Assembly: GCA_012934845.2 (NCBI GenBank)
Contig: WNNJ02002381.1
Coordinates: forward strand, 124,001-188,000
Direction: 5' to 3'
DNA: 64,000 bases
Source: Pomphorhynchus laevis
Taxonomy: Eukaryota > Acanthocephala > Palaeacanthocephala > Echinorhynchida > Pomphorhynchidae
Shown here: piece after piece, positions 1 through 13,300 of the stretch
Layout of the letters: every line of letters begins with the position of its first letter
Position numbering within the stretch: the stretch's first letter is position 1
Made by a program: the position numbers and the translations under genes
Notes under the pieces: generated by a model
The model's input: the letters and a program-made list of their open reading frames with translations, nothing else
Told to the model about the DNA's origin: nothing
Databases searched by the model: none

Positions 1-1950
1 CCGTTCTAGCCTAACGCAGATCTGGAGAAGAGGACATTAATTTGAGCAGCAAGATAAACCTACCAACATCACCAACCTATGAGCATGTTCCTCACTTTTC
101 AGACGGTCATCTTGGTGAATCCGTTGATGACCATCGTGCATTGGCTTCCATAGGTGAAGCTCCAGCACACTTATCAAAGGGTAATTTAAAACGTAAATTA
201 GACAATATATCTAAATGTGTCATTTTCACGAAGGTAGTCGAATCGCATTCGAGTAGAACTCAAGGCCGTTTAGATGACGACGTGATATCTATACATGAAA
301 TAGTATCTACCATGTTTGATAAGAGTGAAGTAAGTATTGCTGCAACTCTCAAAGTGAAGAAGCTTTTCCGTCTAAGAAATCGTGATATCAATATTGGTCG
401 ACATCGTCTATTAAAATGGCCCTTCGATCTCTCGATGAAGCATCGTGTTTGTTGATTCGGGGTAGAATACTGAAGAGGCATAATGTTCGCATATTTAAGG
501 ATTTATCTCGTGATGAGAGAGAACGTCTAAGGCAAACAAAAACTTAGATGTCGATCGCTTGTCTTTTGGGGAGAAAAATCTATGCATGATTATCACTATC
601 GAATTTTATCTTCGGGTGTTGACATATTTGCCATTTCTAAAACGTAGAACCATGATGGAATAGATGATAGTATCGTAAGCGTGCCTAATTTCAACATCAT
701 TTGTGTTGACAGGACCGCATATCGCAGAGGGAGAGGAGTTGCTTTACATGTCAGATCTAGCATAAAAATGTATTACATGCCTACTTATTCAGATGCAGGT
801 GACATTTTTGAATTGTTGATTGTAAATATGTCTGTTTCTTATAAGACCTTGACATTTGGCGTTTTTTAACGAACACCAAAGTCAGACTACTTGAGTATAT
901 AGTTCTGTGGAATTATGAGACGTGCATTCAACAATAATCATGCGTTCCTCTCATTCAGTGATTTTAATATCACAGGTAATCTAATCATCGATGGTGCAGC
1001 TTCGCATTTCAGGTGCGCAGCTGTTAAGTCTCTTTGGAACTTTTTGCATGATGAACTTCTTTTCGTTCAACATGTAGATTTTCCTACTCGTTTACCACTT
1101 TCTCAATCATCAATGATGATCATATCATTCCTGATGTAGATTTTGCTACTCGTTAACCACTTTCTCAATAATCAATACTAGATTTTGTCTTGTCTCGATC
1201 GCTCAATGACGTTCTACATTTTATGATAGTTCTCCTATCGGCAATAATGATCATTGTGTTTTGATTTTTTGTGGTTAACATATTTGGAATGCAGTCTTGT
1301 GATAACGTCGAAACAATATTGTCTAAACGTATGTGGCACTGTGTAGTTAGATCAACACTTGTTGATAATGCAACCTCTATCTTGTTTGAAACATTTACTA
1401 CTGACATCGATGAGTAATGGCAAAATATTTGCGAGAAGTTGATTATCATTTCTAATCGCTTTTCCATTGAGAAGCGTATGATGATTACCAAACGATGGAT
1501 ACCTCTATGGCTTGACTTTGAATTGAAATCGCTGATACGTAACCGGAATAGCATTTACAGGATATACCGACCCAGCATATCGTTTTAAGTATAATGTTTG
1601 TCAAAATCATTATGCTTGACTTCGAGCTAAAAAAGACTTATCTACGAGTCCAAAATAATTAACTCAATCCACTCAGCCCTGAAAGTATTTTGGTCATATG
1701 TCCACATAAGTAAATGTCTTAGGCCGCTTATATCGACGCTAAAGCTCTACGAAGAAATTATTGACTCTAGCGCAAAGATCGCAGTCGCTTTTTCTGACAC
1801 ATTTCGCCTGAAAAATGACTATTGTCACAATTCAGGAGACAACCTTGCTTATATTAAACACACGTTTTCATACACGCCCATTGTAGTCACACCATCTTCG
1901 GTATATGATAAGCTAACCAGTAATCTATATATTATGTGACAATATTAAGT
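1..1950 (+). mobile_element. Degraded LINE (CR1/L2-like, Jockey superfamily), ORF1 end and endonuclease
   Basis: Non-LTR retrotransposon relic on the plus strand, truncated by the window edge. Positions 42-545 read as the C-terminal part of a LINE ORF1: an RRM-like stretch followed by a charged block with 'LSRDERERLRQTK', typical of CR1/L2-type ORF1 proteins. From about 610 an APE-type endonuclease can be followed: 'DIFAISKT' near 620, 'GRGVALHVRSSI' near 735, a DFN box ('FSDFNITG') near 955, and 'FVQHVDFPTR' near 1070. About 1500-1570 carries the post-endonuclease linker ('FELKSLIRNRNSIYRIYR') and 1675-1790 the 'FWSYVHISKCLRPLIS' stretch that precedes reverse transcriptase in this group. The frame changes several times with in-frame stops, so it is an old inactive copy. 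No RT core follows; the next LINE sequence lies on the other strand. The clade is a judgement from motif style. Confidence 0.8.
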
Positions 1951-2029
1951 CTCACAGCTCTCAAGTAAAACTGCCAATCACAATTACCATTTCCTAGATT
2001 CATATGTACACATTTTCACATTAATTTTC

Positions 2030-3950
2030 ATGCCTGTAGTATCGCTCCATTTATGTATTTGATCAAGGCCATCCTGGAAGAAACGACCATCCACATCATC
2101 GATAATGTCAGACTATAGTTTGAGGTTATTTGCAAAGGCCATATAATGGCTCTGAATCCGTAAAAGTAGGTCATTTATGAAAATGATAAAGAGTAATGGG
2201 CTAAGAACAGTACATTAGGGAATACCACAATGTACATGTTTTGCTGATGAAAAATAGCCACCAACTCGAACTCGAAAAAATCTACCGTGAAAAAAAATCA
2301 CGAATCCAATTACACAAGGTTAAGGAAACTCTATAATTAGATAGCAAGCTAAATACACTCATGTGAAACTCTGTCAAATGCTTTGGAGAAGTCAATAAAA
2401 ATTACAATTGATCCACCGATACTAAGTGTTCTTGTGCACATTTCACACGCGTTTAGTAAATTCGATAGACATTATCGATTGTAGCGGAAACCGTGTTAGG
2501 AAGGCGCCGTCAAACCGTGTGAGTTCAAATGAATCCAAATTATACGAGCGACTAAACGCTCGAGAACCTTACACAGAGAACTGGTTATGCTTATAGGTCT
2601 ATAATCACTACCAAAGTTGGAATGAGCATCTTTGGAATTGGAACAATGATCGCTGATTTCCAAAAGTCAGGGGCACTACCAGTAGTAATAATATTGCAAA
2701 AGATCTCGGCAAAAAAGGAGCAAGTAGTTAGATAATGTTTTGAGAAGAAACGGCAAAATATCATCGTGTCCGGAAACGCTAAATGAACTTACCTTTTCTA
2801 GGATTATTTGAACTTTATCAACATATACAGGAAAGAAATTAACATGATGTGGTAACGGTGAGCCATACCAACTTAAATATGAAGGAGAAGAATTCGATTA
2901 AAATGAAAATGACGAAGCAAGACTATTGACAATATCAACTTCCTTAGTTAGTAGCCTTCCGCTGTGTGCAAGTATTTGATTTCATTATTGAGGATTCTGT
3001 TACAACGCATATAGGACCAAAATATTTTAGGGTTTCGATTGATCTCATCGACGATTTTAGATTCAAATCTATCTCGTTTTGTAACCATTTTAGATTCAAA
3101 TCTTTCGCGTTTTGTAGCTTTTATTCTGCTATAGGGGCTTCTTGCATGTTTATAATGTGCACGGAGACTTGGATGAGAGCGACGAATACGAACAATCAAC
3201 AAGCGCTCGATCTATCTATGTAGAAAGTCTAGCAATTGGTGAAATCACACGTATCGGATCAATTTTATCAGACAATTTTAAAAGGTGATCGCAAATAGTT
3301 TCCAGACGTAGACTACCTGATTCGTGAAATGAGAGCGGAGAACATTTGTAAAGCGTTGAATGTTGAGTTATCCGAACTCTTGACAGGTTGCGCTGTAGAG
3401 CTATTGATTGTTTAGGACAATATTTGAAATTCGGTACCACTAGTAGTGAGAGAACACAATGATCAATATTTCATAACGGAGGGAGATAATTGACTCTGAA
3501 GACGTCATTCAAGCGCTTAGAAAATACAAAATCAAGTACCTAACTATCTCTAGATGAAAACAAGTTCGTTGTTCAATGTGCTGGATCAGTAGAAGCTCAT
3601 CAGCAAGAAACTCAGAAATCTTCTTTTGTAAAGTTGGGCTAACAGATAACAATTAGTGGTTATGGAAGGGAACGATACACTACAAAAATTAATACCAATA
3701 TACGCATATTTGATAGGGAAGCCTAAACTCTTAAAATATTCATTAGGGTCGCAATTATTAGAAACGTCAGAAATAATAAAATTATCTCGAATATAAGCGG
3801 CAACATCACCACGATTTTACGATTTTCTACAGCTTTGAAGTAAACGAAAACCCGGGATATTAACAGCGACATTGACAATATATCGTATATTATCGTATAT
3901 TGTCATATCGTATATTATCGTATATATAGCAACATCGTATCCCTTCGTCT
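2030..3950 (-). mobile_element. Degraded LINE on minus strand: endonuclease to reverse transcriptase
   Basis: Read on the minus strand, about 3930-3670 encodes an endonuclease segment ('NIPGFRLLQS', then 'RGDVAAYIRDNF'), 3200-2950 encodes the linker with 'NRNPKIFWSYMRCNRIL', and 2700-2050 holds scattered reverse-transcriptase pieces ('GSAPDFWKSAIIVPIPK' near 2660, later the YxDD-side region in broken frames). It is the same general kind of element as the plus-strand copy to its left (both have the FWSY stretch) but faces it. Many stops and frame changes mark it as old. It could be two insertions of the same family rather than one. Confidence 0.72.
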
Positions 3951-3964
3951 CTTGAAAAAATCGA

Positions 3965-4190
3965 TTTCACCTTACCCTGTACTACATTTGAATTGCTCCT
4001 TTGTAAATCTTCATTTCATTTTCCTATTCAACTTGCAATCATCTATCGCCCAGGTTCATCTCCACCGTCTTGTCTATTTTATAAAAAAAGCGCCGATCTA
4101 ATATCAAACCGTTCACTTTCTTCTTTACCTTTAATTTTCCTTGGTGATTTCAACATCCGTACATATCGCACTTCTAACTAGAATTCCGTA
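3965..4190 (+). mobile_element. LINE endonuclease fragment
   Basis: A short plus-strand open stretch contains 'AIIYRPGSSPP' followed about 35 codons later by 'LPLIFLGDFNI'. This is the standard spacing of the YRPP and GDFN boxes of a LINE APE endonuclease (CR1/Jockey style). No continuation into RT is visible. It abuts the 5' end of the minus-strand LINE across a short TATCGTATAT-rich stretch at 3870-3930, so the junction is head to head. Confidence 0.72.
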
Positions 4191-5700
4191 AAACTTGTAA
4201 GTCTTCTGTCCGACTTAAATAATGCAAATGACCTATTTGCGTTATTTAAGAAGAATTTGAATTTTAATAATTAAAATTTTAATAAAATGTTTTCAATGAT
4301 TTATTACTGTATTTAAGTATTCATATTAAATATTTTGTTTTTACAAAAATAATAGGATCATAAGCACTTATTTTAGCTAAAACACATTTTTTATGTTTTC
4401 TATTAATTTGTTGAAAGAATTTCTATTGTTCGCTTTACTTCCTTACTCCATGTGCATCTGCTTATAAAAATGGTAACATCTGAATTACGATTTTTAGTTT
4501 CTAAACAGTGTTTAATTGCTCTCCAGTTTGAGTCAATCTTTGATGAAAGTCCTTTGTACACAAACATCCTAAGTAAAATGAACTTAATGAGAAATAACCT
4601 TCCCAATTTTACATAAGAACTTTATCAAATATATCTTAGACCGTCGGCCCCATTATAAAGTTCAACGCATTTATTAAGTTCAATACATCTAGTTTTTTAA
4701 CAGTGTTTAATTAGTCTTCAGTTTAAGTCAATATTGTTTGTATGAGTTCCTAAAACACTTGAGATATTAAAACACTTGAGATATACAAAATTTATTGAAT
4801 TTTATTTAGCATTATTTTTAATTTATATATAGTATAAAATACATAGAATTAATTTACTTATCTAATTTGTATTATGTTCTATATTATCTTACGATTCGTT
4901 AGCTGATCTAATTTATTGCTCTTCAGTTTGACTCAATCTTTTGTGTATGAGCTCATAAAATAATAATAGATAACTTGAGGTATTGAAAATAACCGCTTTG
5001 TGGATCGACAAAAATATAATAATGATTCACTGTATCATGTTGATAACTTAATGTATTTAATTGCGAATTTGCCTACCAGCAATCAGTATAAATTATACTT
5101 CCAACTAAATTATCGGCATTTTTACATCCATCAACATAGTTCTAATCTTTTATCATATATAAATTTAGCAACTTGACTGATGTCAACAAATATGTTACCT
5201 CAACTCTCCACTTTCATCTATAATACCTAATATCCAACTTTCCTCAACCATTCTACCCACATTTAAATGATACCCAACATCAATTTTATTGGTATGCTTG
5301 ATACGAATTACCAAATCGAGGTAAATCTGACGACAATACAGAAAACAATCAGCTACAGTCGCCGAGGGTATCAGCTTATTTATATCAAGCACACATTCTA
5401 TTTGAGTGTATTCGTAGCTTCAGCTACTTGGGAAACAGTATGTCAGCCATATAAATTATGTCAATAACAAGATTATAAAAAATGTTACTGATATGGCTGG
5501 ATGGACCGCGTATTGCAATTTTCTAACCCTGTTCCTGTCGTCGTTGATATTTTATGCCGTCCTTCATTCGGACATAAAAAATATCTGCGTTGCTTTCTCG
5601 TACACAACTCTTTCTTTTTATATGATTTACACAAATTCGTTATTGATCATACCTAAAATATCATCGTTGGTAAGATATAAGAAATGAATGGTTACCTTTA
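4191..5700. repeat. AT-rich spacer with three imperfect copies of a ~50-bp unit
   Basis: No gene recognised. A unit with 'CAGTGTTTAATT', 'CAGTTTGAGTCAAT' and a 'TATGAG' tail recurs at about 4505-4560, 4697-4750 and 4905-4965, diverged by roughly a quarter. Near 4985 is a piece ('ACCGCTTTGTGGATCGACAA') of the dispersed family seen better at 6.1 kb. The 64-codon hydrophobic ORF at 5493-5687 has no recognisable motif and I do not call it. Confidence 0.45.
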
Positions 5701-5701
5701 C

Positions 5702-5870
5702 CTTGTAGCCATTCCTCACAATTTGTTTCATCTTTGCATGATTCATCCACCAGTCGTTTAATGTCCCAAATAGTAGTAATCTACGTAGGTTAGCAGATAT
5801 ATGAGCTAAATATAGTCCTAAAATTCGAACTCGCATGACTTGCTATAACCTTTGTCCCTCATGGACTCAT
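5702..5870 (+). repeat. Dispersed ~170-bp repeat, copy 1 of 3
   Basis: Begins 'AGCCATTCCTCACAATTTG' and includes 'TTTCATCTTTGCATGATTC', 'CCAAATAGTAGTAA' and 'GAGCTAAATATAGTCCTAAA'. Recognisable copies lie at 7148-7315 and at 29297-29425 inside a CDC27 intron, in the same orientation. No coding capacity. It is SINE-like in size, but I could not make out a tRNA- or 5S-like promoter head. Confidence 0.55.
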
Positions 5871-6097
5871 TTTTACTACTTACAATGCACATTAATTTTA
5901 TCTTAGAATTAAGTGTGTAGACCCTATAATTGCACAGGGTCAGAACAATAAAAGCTGTATCAATTATTTATTCTCTGCCTTTTGATAACCCTAAATCTCT
6001 AATATAGTCCTACATTCGGACTCTATTTTATCTTTTAATTATCTATCTTATTTCTTAATTATCTTTTATTTTGTCTCTTTCTTTTCCCTTTTTGAAA

Positions 6098-6430
6098 ATT
6101 ACCGCACTGTGGGTCAACAAATTCCATAAGGTAACTGAGTCTACGTATATTAAATTATTTATAAATTGAACACAATAATAAATAAAAATAAAATTTATTA
6201 AATAATATATAATTAAATAATAAATAATTATTAATAATTTAATAGTTTTAAATAATATTTCATATGGCTTATATTAAGTTCAAATTTAAAATTAAAATTT
6301 AAAAAGTCAATTTTTATGAATCGACTAATAAATAATAGACGATGTATCAGAATAAAGATTAGAAGTCATCAGAAGGAACAGCTATAATATAATGTTTCGG
6401 CCCTATTCCTCGATCTAACATAGCAGCGGG
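6098..6430 (+). repeat. Dispersed repeat family with GACGATGTATCAGAAT core
   Basis: Runs from 'ACCGCACTGTGGGTCAACAA' through 'AACTGAGTCTACGTATATT', an AT-rich middle, then 'TGACTAATAAATAATAGACG', 'GATGTATCAGAATAAAG' and 'TAATGTTTCGGCCC'. Related copies appear in inverted orientation at about 40430-40515 and 40600-40680, around 42970-43005 (inverted, the 'ACTCAGTTAGCTGATCTGATT' part), and as successive copies at 55.8-57.2 kb. Non-coding and unnamed; structure unknown. Confidence 0.5.
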
Positions 6431-7147
6431 GCTAAATACATGCTAATGACGTATTTCCACTGATATTTCCTCCATCCTTAAAATTTTTCCTCTTAAGAAT
6501 TTAAATTTTTTATAACGTTAATGGGACCTTAATAATTTAGTATTTGATTTACCACTCAATTATCGAACATTAGGATAAAACCATTAATATATAAAATGCC
6601 AAAATTTTAATAGATGAATCGCTTGCAGCAAAAGCGATATGCAATGAATCGTCTTGATACCGCATCAACTGTTCTCAATCATGCAATTGCGAATGACCAC
6701 AAAATTGATGTCAATAATGCAATATTATTGCTATATGATGATAATTGAAAATGTAGTTTAATCATAGAAGCAGCCTTTTATAATCGTATGAAGAATTAGC
6801 TATTAGAAGACAATAAACGATGACCTTATGTTTGCAACTTTGATATATTATCTGAAATTTTCAGCTTATCATACAGATCATCTTTGCTTGTTATAGTCAT
6901 GCAAAGACTATAGTTGGATTCAGATGTTCATATTTGTATATTCCATCTACGTAGTTCATCTGCATAGATCAAATCGCTTACTATTTGAAGTAAGGCATTA
7001 CCCGACTTAAAGTTTACAGCTTATAACTTTAATATTGAATGCTTTGTTTCTACAATTTATCAAAACAAAAGTTATTATTTCAAATAATATATAATTTTTT
7101 TCTATTAATTTAAAAAGATTTGATATTTTAAGAAATTCAAGAATACC

Positions 7148-7315
7148 TAGCTTCCTTTATCATTTACTCACAATTGGTTTCATATTTGCCTAATCCATTT
7201 ACCAGAGGCCTAATATTCCAAATAGAAGTCATATAAGTAGGGTAGCTATAAGAAGATATATAAGCTAAATATAGTCATAAAATTCGACCTCTACTTTACC
7301 TACATATGGATTGCT
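7148..7315 (+). repeat. Dispersed ~170-bp repeat, copy 2 of 3
   Basis: Parallels the copy at 5702-5870: a block beginning 'TTTACTCACAATTGGTTTCA', then 'CAAATAGAAGTCATATAAG' and 'AAGCTAAATATAGTCATAAA'. By eye roughly 70% identical, so old. No coding content. Confidence 0.5.
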
Positions 7316-7429
7316 GTGTCCTTTACAAGTCACTAGAATTAATATAGTATCAAATATTATGCACATATATTATTTTTATAATTTCGACTTGTATTCAGAT
7401 AAAATTAAGAGGAATAATTAAATTTTAAT

Positions 7430-8789
7430 TATTAAAATTTAAATTTCTTTAATTATGATAATGGGAACTTAAGAATTTAGTAAATACTTCACCACTCTAT
7501 TATCGAACGCTTGAATAAAAGCATCAATATGCACAATATCACAATTTCGAGGAAAGCCTATTTTAAGTGAAACATTAAAAATAATTTTGTGTGACAATCC
7601 AATTGTGAACAACATATGTAGTGCATATGGTGGCACTTATACAAATTATGTCACAATGTCTAAAAGCCTATATCATCATAGGCTTTTAGACATCATCATA
7701 GGCCATCATCAGCCTATGATGATGAATTCATTCGAAATCGAATTCGGATTTTTAACTCAAAAATAATTTTATTTAAAATAAAAAACCTTTATGGGAAATA
7801 ACCTTCACAATTTTACATCAAATTTTTATTAAATATATTTTTCTCTATGCTCCATTCCAAAGTCCATCCGTTAATTTTAAAATTTCACTAATTAATATTA
7901 TTGCAATATATTATTACCAAAATTAATTAGATCGTAAGGAAACATTTCAGATAGGTTGTCGACGTTATGATCACTTTTTGTAAAGTTAAAGAGTTCCAAG
8001 CAAATCAAATTTCAAACAATTTTCAATATTTCAATTTCCAGATCGGTATATTTTCGAAAATCTGAAAGAATATCAAAGAAAAATCACAGTAGATAATTTA
8101 AAATCGTTTGTTTATTAAATTGGATTGTAATAACTTGATGGATGTTGCTTCCTTCAATATTTTTCAAGTTGGATGTTTCCTACTCAAGTTGGATTCAGTT
8201 GAGATTATCCCAAATTTGTAAAAATTGATGATAACATGGTCAATTCTATAAGAATGATCAGCTAAATCAAATTTGAAGTTAAGTGTGGATACGCCGTATG
8301 ATGTTTGTCAGCACTTGATCGAAGCTTTCTACGACTTCAGCCACTGTATAAGTATTAAAATCTCGGAACATTATACTGGATACGTTGCCAACATGTTCAG
8401 ATTCGGATAGATATGATTTGCCTAAGGTCGTTTTTAATCACAAGTAATTACTAGTTAGCATAATGCGAATGGTAGAGTTAAGAAATACTAACTATAACTG
8501 GCAGAAGTAAAATAAAATACGGGGTGAAAATGTAGGCCATTAGTTGTGGGTAATGGTGGATCATTGCTACATTCTATCAAATATCATGTAGAATTTTTTT
8601 CGGGTCAACGTAACTAATTGAGTGCGAACCATCCTTGAGAATATAAAAGACAAAATTTATTATTTTTATATTAAATGAATTAAATGTACTATTTTGATAT
8701 TAAATGATTCTATTAAATGCATTATCTAGTTGAAAGATAAGTCAGATGTTTGTTTGTAATGATATTGCATTATCTATATTTGTACCTAA
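7430..8789. other. AT-rich non-coding stretch with small inverted repeats
   Basis: No gene recognised. At about 7655-7730 two overlapping inverted repeats built on 'ATCATCATAGGC' / 'GCCTATGATGAT' could fold. At 8590-8660 is a short block ('CGGGTCAACGTAACTAATT', then 'GCGAACCATCCTTGAGAAT') that recurs at 27855-27915 in a CDC27 intron, so it is another dispersed repeat. Confidence 0.4.
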
Positions 8790-9790
8790 TTGTATATATT
8801 TAAAGTAACTCGTGATTTTCGTGTCTTGTTTAAATTAGAAATTGAATTACTCATGACAGCGAGAGGTGTTTCTCAGAGAATATACAGCCAAGTTCAAACT
8901 AAAAGTTATCGAAGCTGCGAAAGAAAGATAATTTTGAAACTGCTCGAAAGTTTGAAGTCTGTGAGAGCAGAGGGATGGAGTGACGAAAGACCGAATCAGT
9001 TTTAAAATGTTTAAAAAGATAAAACGGGCATGGCGGTTCAGAAAATTCTTGTGGCTAAACGTTAAGAAAAGTATTCACAAAACTGATTTTTTTTCAACTA
9101 TTTTCATAGAGATAAATCCACGATAATATCAGCAGTTTGTGATTTACATTAGTCTAAGAGGATCGCTTAAGAATATGATGTTTAAGACCTTAAAGCGTGC
9201 CCATCTTAGATGTTTGGATTTATAAAAAGAAACAATTTAAGTATTCACAAAAAATGGCTTCTAACTGGGTAGCTAAAATAATACAATTTCGTTTATACCT
9301 AAATGAAAACTCATGTAGTGTTGATTTTTAGCACATAAGTCAGTAGCTACGACAGCTCATAAAAGGTCAAACTCCACTATGATTCTTTACATTATATCAT
9401 ATGGTTCAAAATTACCATAAATGGAGATTTTTAAAAGAAAGATTTCTAAGAGTTGCGATTCAGAATATGTCATCTTAGCAGCCAATTAAAAAGGTTGAAT
9501 GAACTGCAAGGTGATTAAGTTTTGGTCAAATAACGTATGGCGGAAAAGGAAAATGGAATTTCTCAGCCCTAAATATGTGTTACTTCTGGATTCTTATAGG
9601 GCTTATATAACGCCAAAAATTGAGCAAATATTCTAGAATGATCGTCATTGCAGGTGAGTTAATATAACAATGTAGCATCTTGACATTTCAGTTAATAAAC
9701 CATGTGAAGATAACTTGAGTACTATTTGAGAAAATTGAATGATGGCCGACATCCACGAATATAGCAAAGCATGACAGATAAAGATTCCAT
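8790..9790 (+). mobile_element. Pogo/Tigger-type DNA transposon relic (CENP-B/Jerky-like transposase)
   Basis: A broken transposase can be followed on the plus strand. Near 8888-9010 is a Brinker-type helix-turn-helix ('AKFKLKVIEAAKE' then, after a frame change, 'DNFETARKFEVCES' and 'RKTES'). Near 9495-9560 is 'MNCKVIKFWSNNVWRK', and 9565-9640 reads 'PKYVLLLDSYRAYITPKIEQI', the LLVLDSFRxHLT block holding the second catalytic Asp of the pogo/Tigger DDE domain. Near 9675-9740 is 'HLDISVNKPCEDNLS', matching the QPLDVSVNKPFK box. Order and spacing fit one transposase of about 300 codons, interrupted by stops and frame changes, so it is inactive. Terminal inverted repeats were not found by eye. 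Confidence 0.72.
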
Positions 9791-10029
9791 CTTGAAAGTT
9801 GTGCAGTTATGAGTAATAATTGTTTAATAAATGGTTTTCTTATGGGTAAATATAATGAAATTCATCATGAAATTTTGAATATTAATGACATTAAATGAAA
9901 TCATCTCAGATAAAGCGCCTAAAGAAATATTAATTACAATCGATTCCTTTAATGTTAAGTCAGACAAATAATTTCGTAGGTTTAAATAACCTTATGCTTA
10001 ATAAATAACGAGTTAAAATCAGACAGTAT

Positions 10030-10330
10030 TTATTATTATCGAATTCAACTCCGCAATGGCCGGTCCCAAGCCCGTGCTGAGAAAGGATGAGGGTTGGCGG
10101 TAGACTTCGTGACAAGCCAGTCGTACAACAAAACCGTCGCATCAACAGTACGAAATGGTGTCTCAATGATCTTCGCGAATAGGCGATTACGATGGTAGGT
10201 CCGCGTTCTTCGCGCAAACGAACATCAACCATTAATAAGGCCCATTGGGGTGACAGCGAAAAAAGCGGACTCAGTAACGAAGCGGAACAAACGCTGAAGA
10301 AAAAGAAGAAGATCGAATTCGACTTTAATT
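10030..10330 (+). mobile_element. GC-richer island, LINE (RTE-type) leader-like fragment
   Basis: An abrupt island of higher GC in AT-rich DNA, containing 'AATGGCCGGTCCCAAGCCCG', 'GATGAGGGTTGGCGGTAGAC' and 'AAGGCCCATTGGGGTGACAG'. These phrases resemble the non-coding 5' leader of RTE-clade LINEs as I remember it; no endonuclease coding follows. A minus-strand ORF of 90 codons spans it but shows no motif. The island could also be another kind of repeat. Confidence 0.35.
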
Positions 10331-13300
10331 ATATCCTCTTCTAATGTACAACGCTCAGGTTTTTATTTTATCAAGTTTTAATATTTTGAGTAAATAACGA
10401 CCGCCTTATCCATCAAAAATACAGTACATTTTCTTAGTAGGCTATTATAATGACCATAATCGATGCAATGCTTATTACCTACTATTTAATTGTATTATAA
10501 ATACCTTCAAATCGAAGTGAGTAATTTTATATTGCACTCTACCTTTTTGGACCGTAATAAAACATGAAACGTTCGCCTATTGAAGAGGTTAGTTAGAAGT
10601 CACTATAATGCGCAAATTTTGACGTTTGCAATCAATGTATTCTTTAACCGCAAGCACATTTAGTTCAATGGTAGCTGTAAGTATTATAATTACTTCAAGA
10701 CTGTAATCAAACCTTACAATAGATAGATAGTGCCTGCTCATGATCATGTGCTGTAGATTTCTTCACCAAAGTGATGACTTGGATATAAAATATACAAGTT
10801 CACGAGTTCTTTAATTTAGAAACGAAACTAAGTTCATACTGATATTTCCGAAGAAGCATTCAAACCATATTTGTAAACTTAAATAGATGACAAATATTTC
10901 CTCAGTTGAACATCTTTACATTGAGATGCTCGCATATATTATACAATTTATTCAGACAAGCATTACTCAACTATTATGTAGCTGCATAAAGTGTTTCTGT
11001 AAAACTCTGTTCTCGTCTGACTTGTTTTAATCAACAAACTATGATGATATCTAGGTAATGTTACCTTTATTAAGTTCACAATTATTATCATACCATAATA
11101 AACAGATATCTGCATACTGATAAATCATTTTTACATGACATTTTATATAATTAGTCGATTATCAAATAGGCCTCTGTGTTGATTTAAAGCGGATCGATCA
11201 TGTTTTGCGATTTAGAACAATTTAGAATATTTAATGAATCGAATACGATTTTATTGGATGACTATAAGAATAATATCGTTGTGCTACCCTGATTAATGCT
11301 CGGGTATGTCATAATAATACATTTTAAAAATTTAATTATGTTAATTGAATATTATATTTATTTTTATATTAAATTTTGACTAATTTCATGTGAAAATCTT
11401 AAAAATCTAAAAAATAATTTGTAAATCTTTACCAATTTCTGAAGATACAAGAATGCACCTGTAAAGTATTCTTCATCTCTATATTGGAGTGGGTTTGCAA
11501 CATTCCCCATAACAATGTTCAATTGTACATTTTTAATAGCTGCATTTACTGAGTAAATCCATTTAGCTACCTATATTCTGTAAATATTATTATACATCTT
11601 TAATACGATTGAACAACTGTACTAAACTACATTAATTAGAACATTTTAACATGTAAGATCAGCAAAATTTTATCTCTTAAACTGGCCACAGCCATGAAAC
11701 GAATAAAATGCATGTTGGCAATTTTTTTAAATGCTATTATTTGAATAGTTACATGAAACTCACGATTTAAGTGAAATACGATACAAAGATCGATCAATTA
11801 ATTGAGTTTTGTTTGCCTGTTAACAAGACGTATAAATGTAATAGCTGCATTTACTGAGTAGATCATTTACTTTGTATTTTAGACACTTTTACATTCAACC
11901 TGTAAAGCGATATAGCGTCCTTTAGAATTTAAAGTCATCAAGCAATGTAATCTTTATAAAGCAGTGATAGCAATGTTGGAAAATTGTGGACAAAGCTGCC
12001 CACGTCTATATATTCTTTATTATAATCCGAAGACAAATCTATCTGAAATTCAGCATTTACTGGAAATATCTCAACTTTCTACCTAAAGCATGATCACAGC
12101 TGATGTTGCCTTTGTAAAATAAAAACCGCAGCTACTAAAATAAAATGCTTAAAATCTCTTGCTATCTCAAATTGTTCAAATGGTTAATCTAAATATTGAT
12201 CAAACACGTTGAGTCTCATAAAATAAAAACTGGATGTGTTTTATTTCAAGGGACTTACAAGGATTGAATGGATATTAATAGTTGATTCGCGATTGATTAA
12301 CCATATCCTTATCTACACTGTTTTTTTCTTCTGTAACTGTTCATCAATTATCTCTCATTCCTCGTTTCCAGATTCCCATTGAATTTTGCATTTTTCAAAA
12401 TGAAAAATTTTGACAGCTAGCGGATATTAGAGATGTGCCACCATTTTACGCATTACACTATTTCCATCTGTTGTTCAAAAGGTAATTCAGCTAATCGTAA
12501 CTTACGAACACATTAAGGAGAATTATTAAGGAGAATAATTAAGAAGAATATATTGTTGAATATTCTTCGATCACCTATTCAAATGAGAAGCATCATTTTG
12601 TTTAGCGAATTGATATGAACCTATTTAGTTCAATGTTGAGAAGACTTGGTAATGGCAAAATTCAACACAAACAACCTTCAGATTTGTTTGTCGAAATTCA
12701 TCAATAAAGCAGGTAGTCCATAAGGTAGCGTCTTTATACTCTTATTGACCTCCTCTATGTAATTTAATTTTCTTATTTCTGCAGCATGTACTTCTAGAAT
12801 TGACATCACATTCACAAATTTGAGAAAGCTAAAAAATGCTCCTTCCAATAGTCAATTATGTTATTGATATAAGCTTTTCAGGTCTGTTTTACAACCTATC
12901 CTAGAATCAAAATTTGCAGACGACAAAGTAATTGTCCTTTGAAAGTTAATTTCTTCATTGGATTTTCCAAAACATATTGCTACCTATCAAATGATACTAT
13001 TATGAAATCATTGATCAAAAGTTGAGATTGTTCTAATATCATGTGCACTGATAAATCTCCTTATGTTCAACCAATGTGTTGGTTATTACCAAAATCTTAA
13101 GTGAACAAAAGTGCAGTAGCTCATTTCTAAATTATACCACCATTTCCATCTGTACATTGAAGGCACCTGTAAGAAAAAATTGTAACCGATATTTAAATAA
13201 GTAGCTTATCCGGTTTATATGATTTTTCTTTATATGATTTAGTGAGAGTAGATTACGATGTGTTTGGTAGAAAAAGACAGCATTTAGCATTCCCACTAAA

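Noticed and set aside
5493-5687. Hydrophobic 64-codon ORF as a small membrane protein
   Set aside because: No family motif, and neighbouring repeats make a chance ORF more likely.
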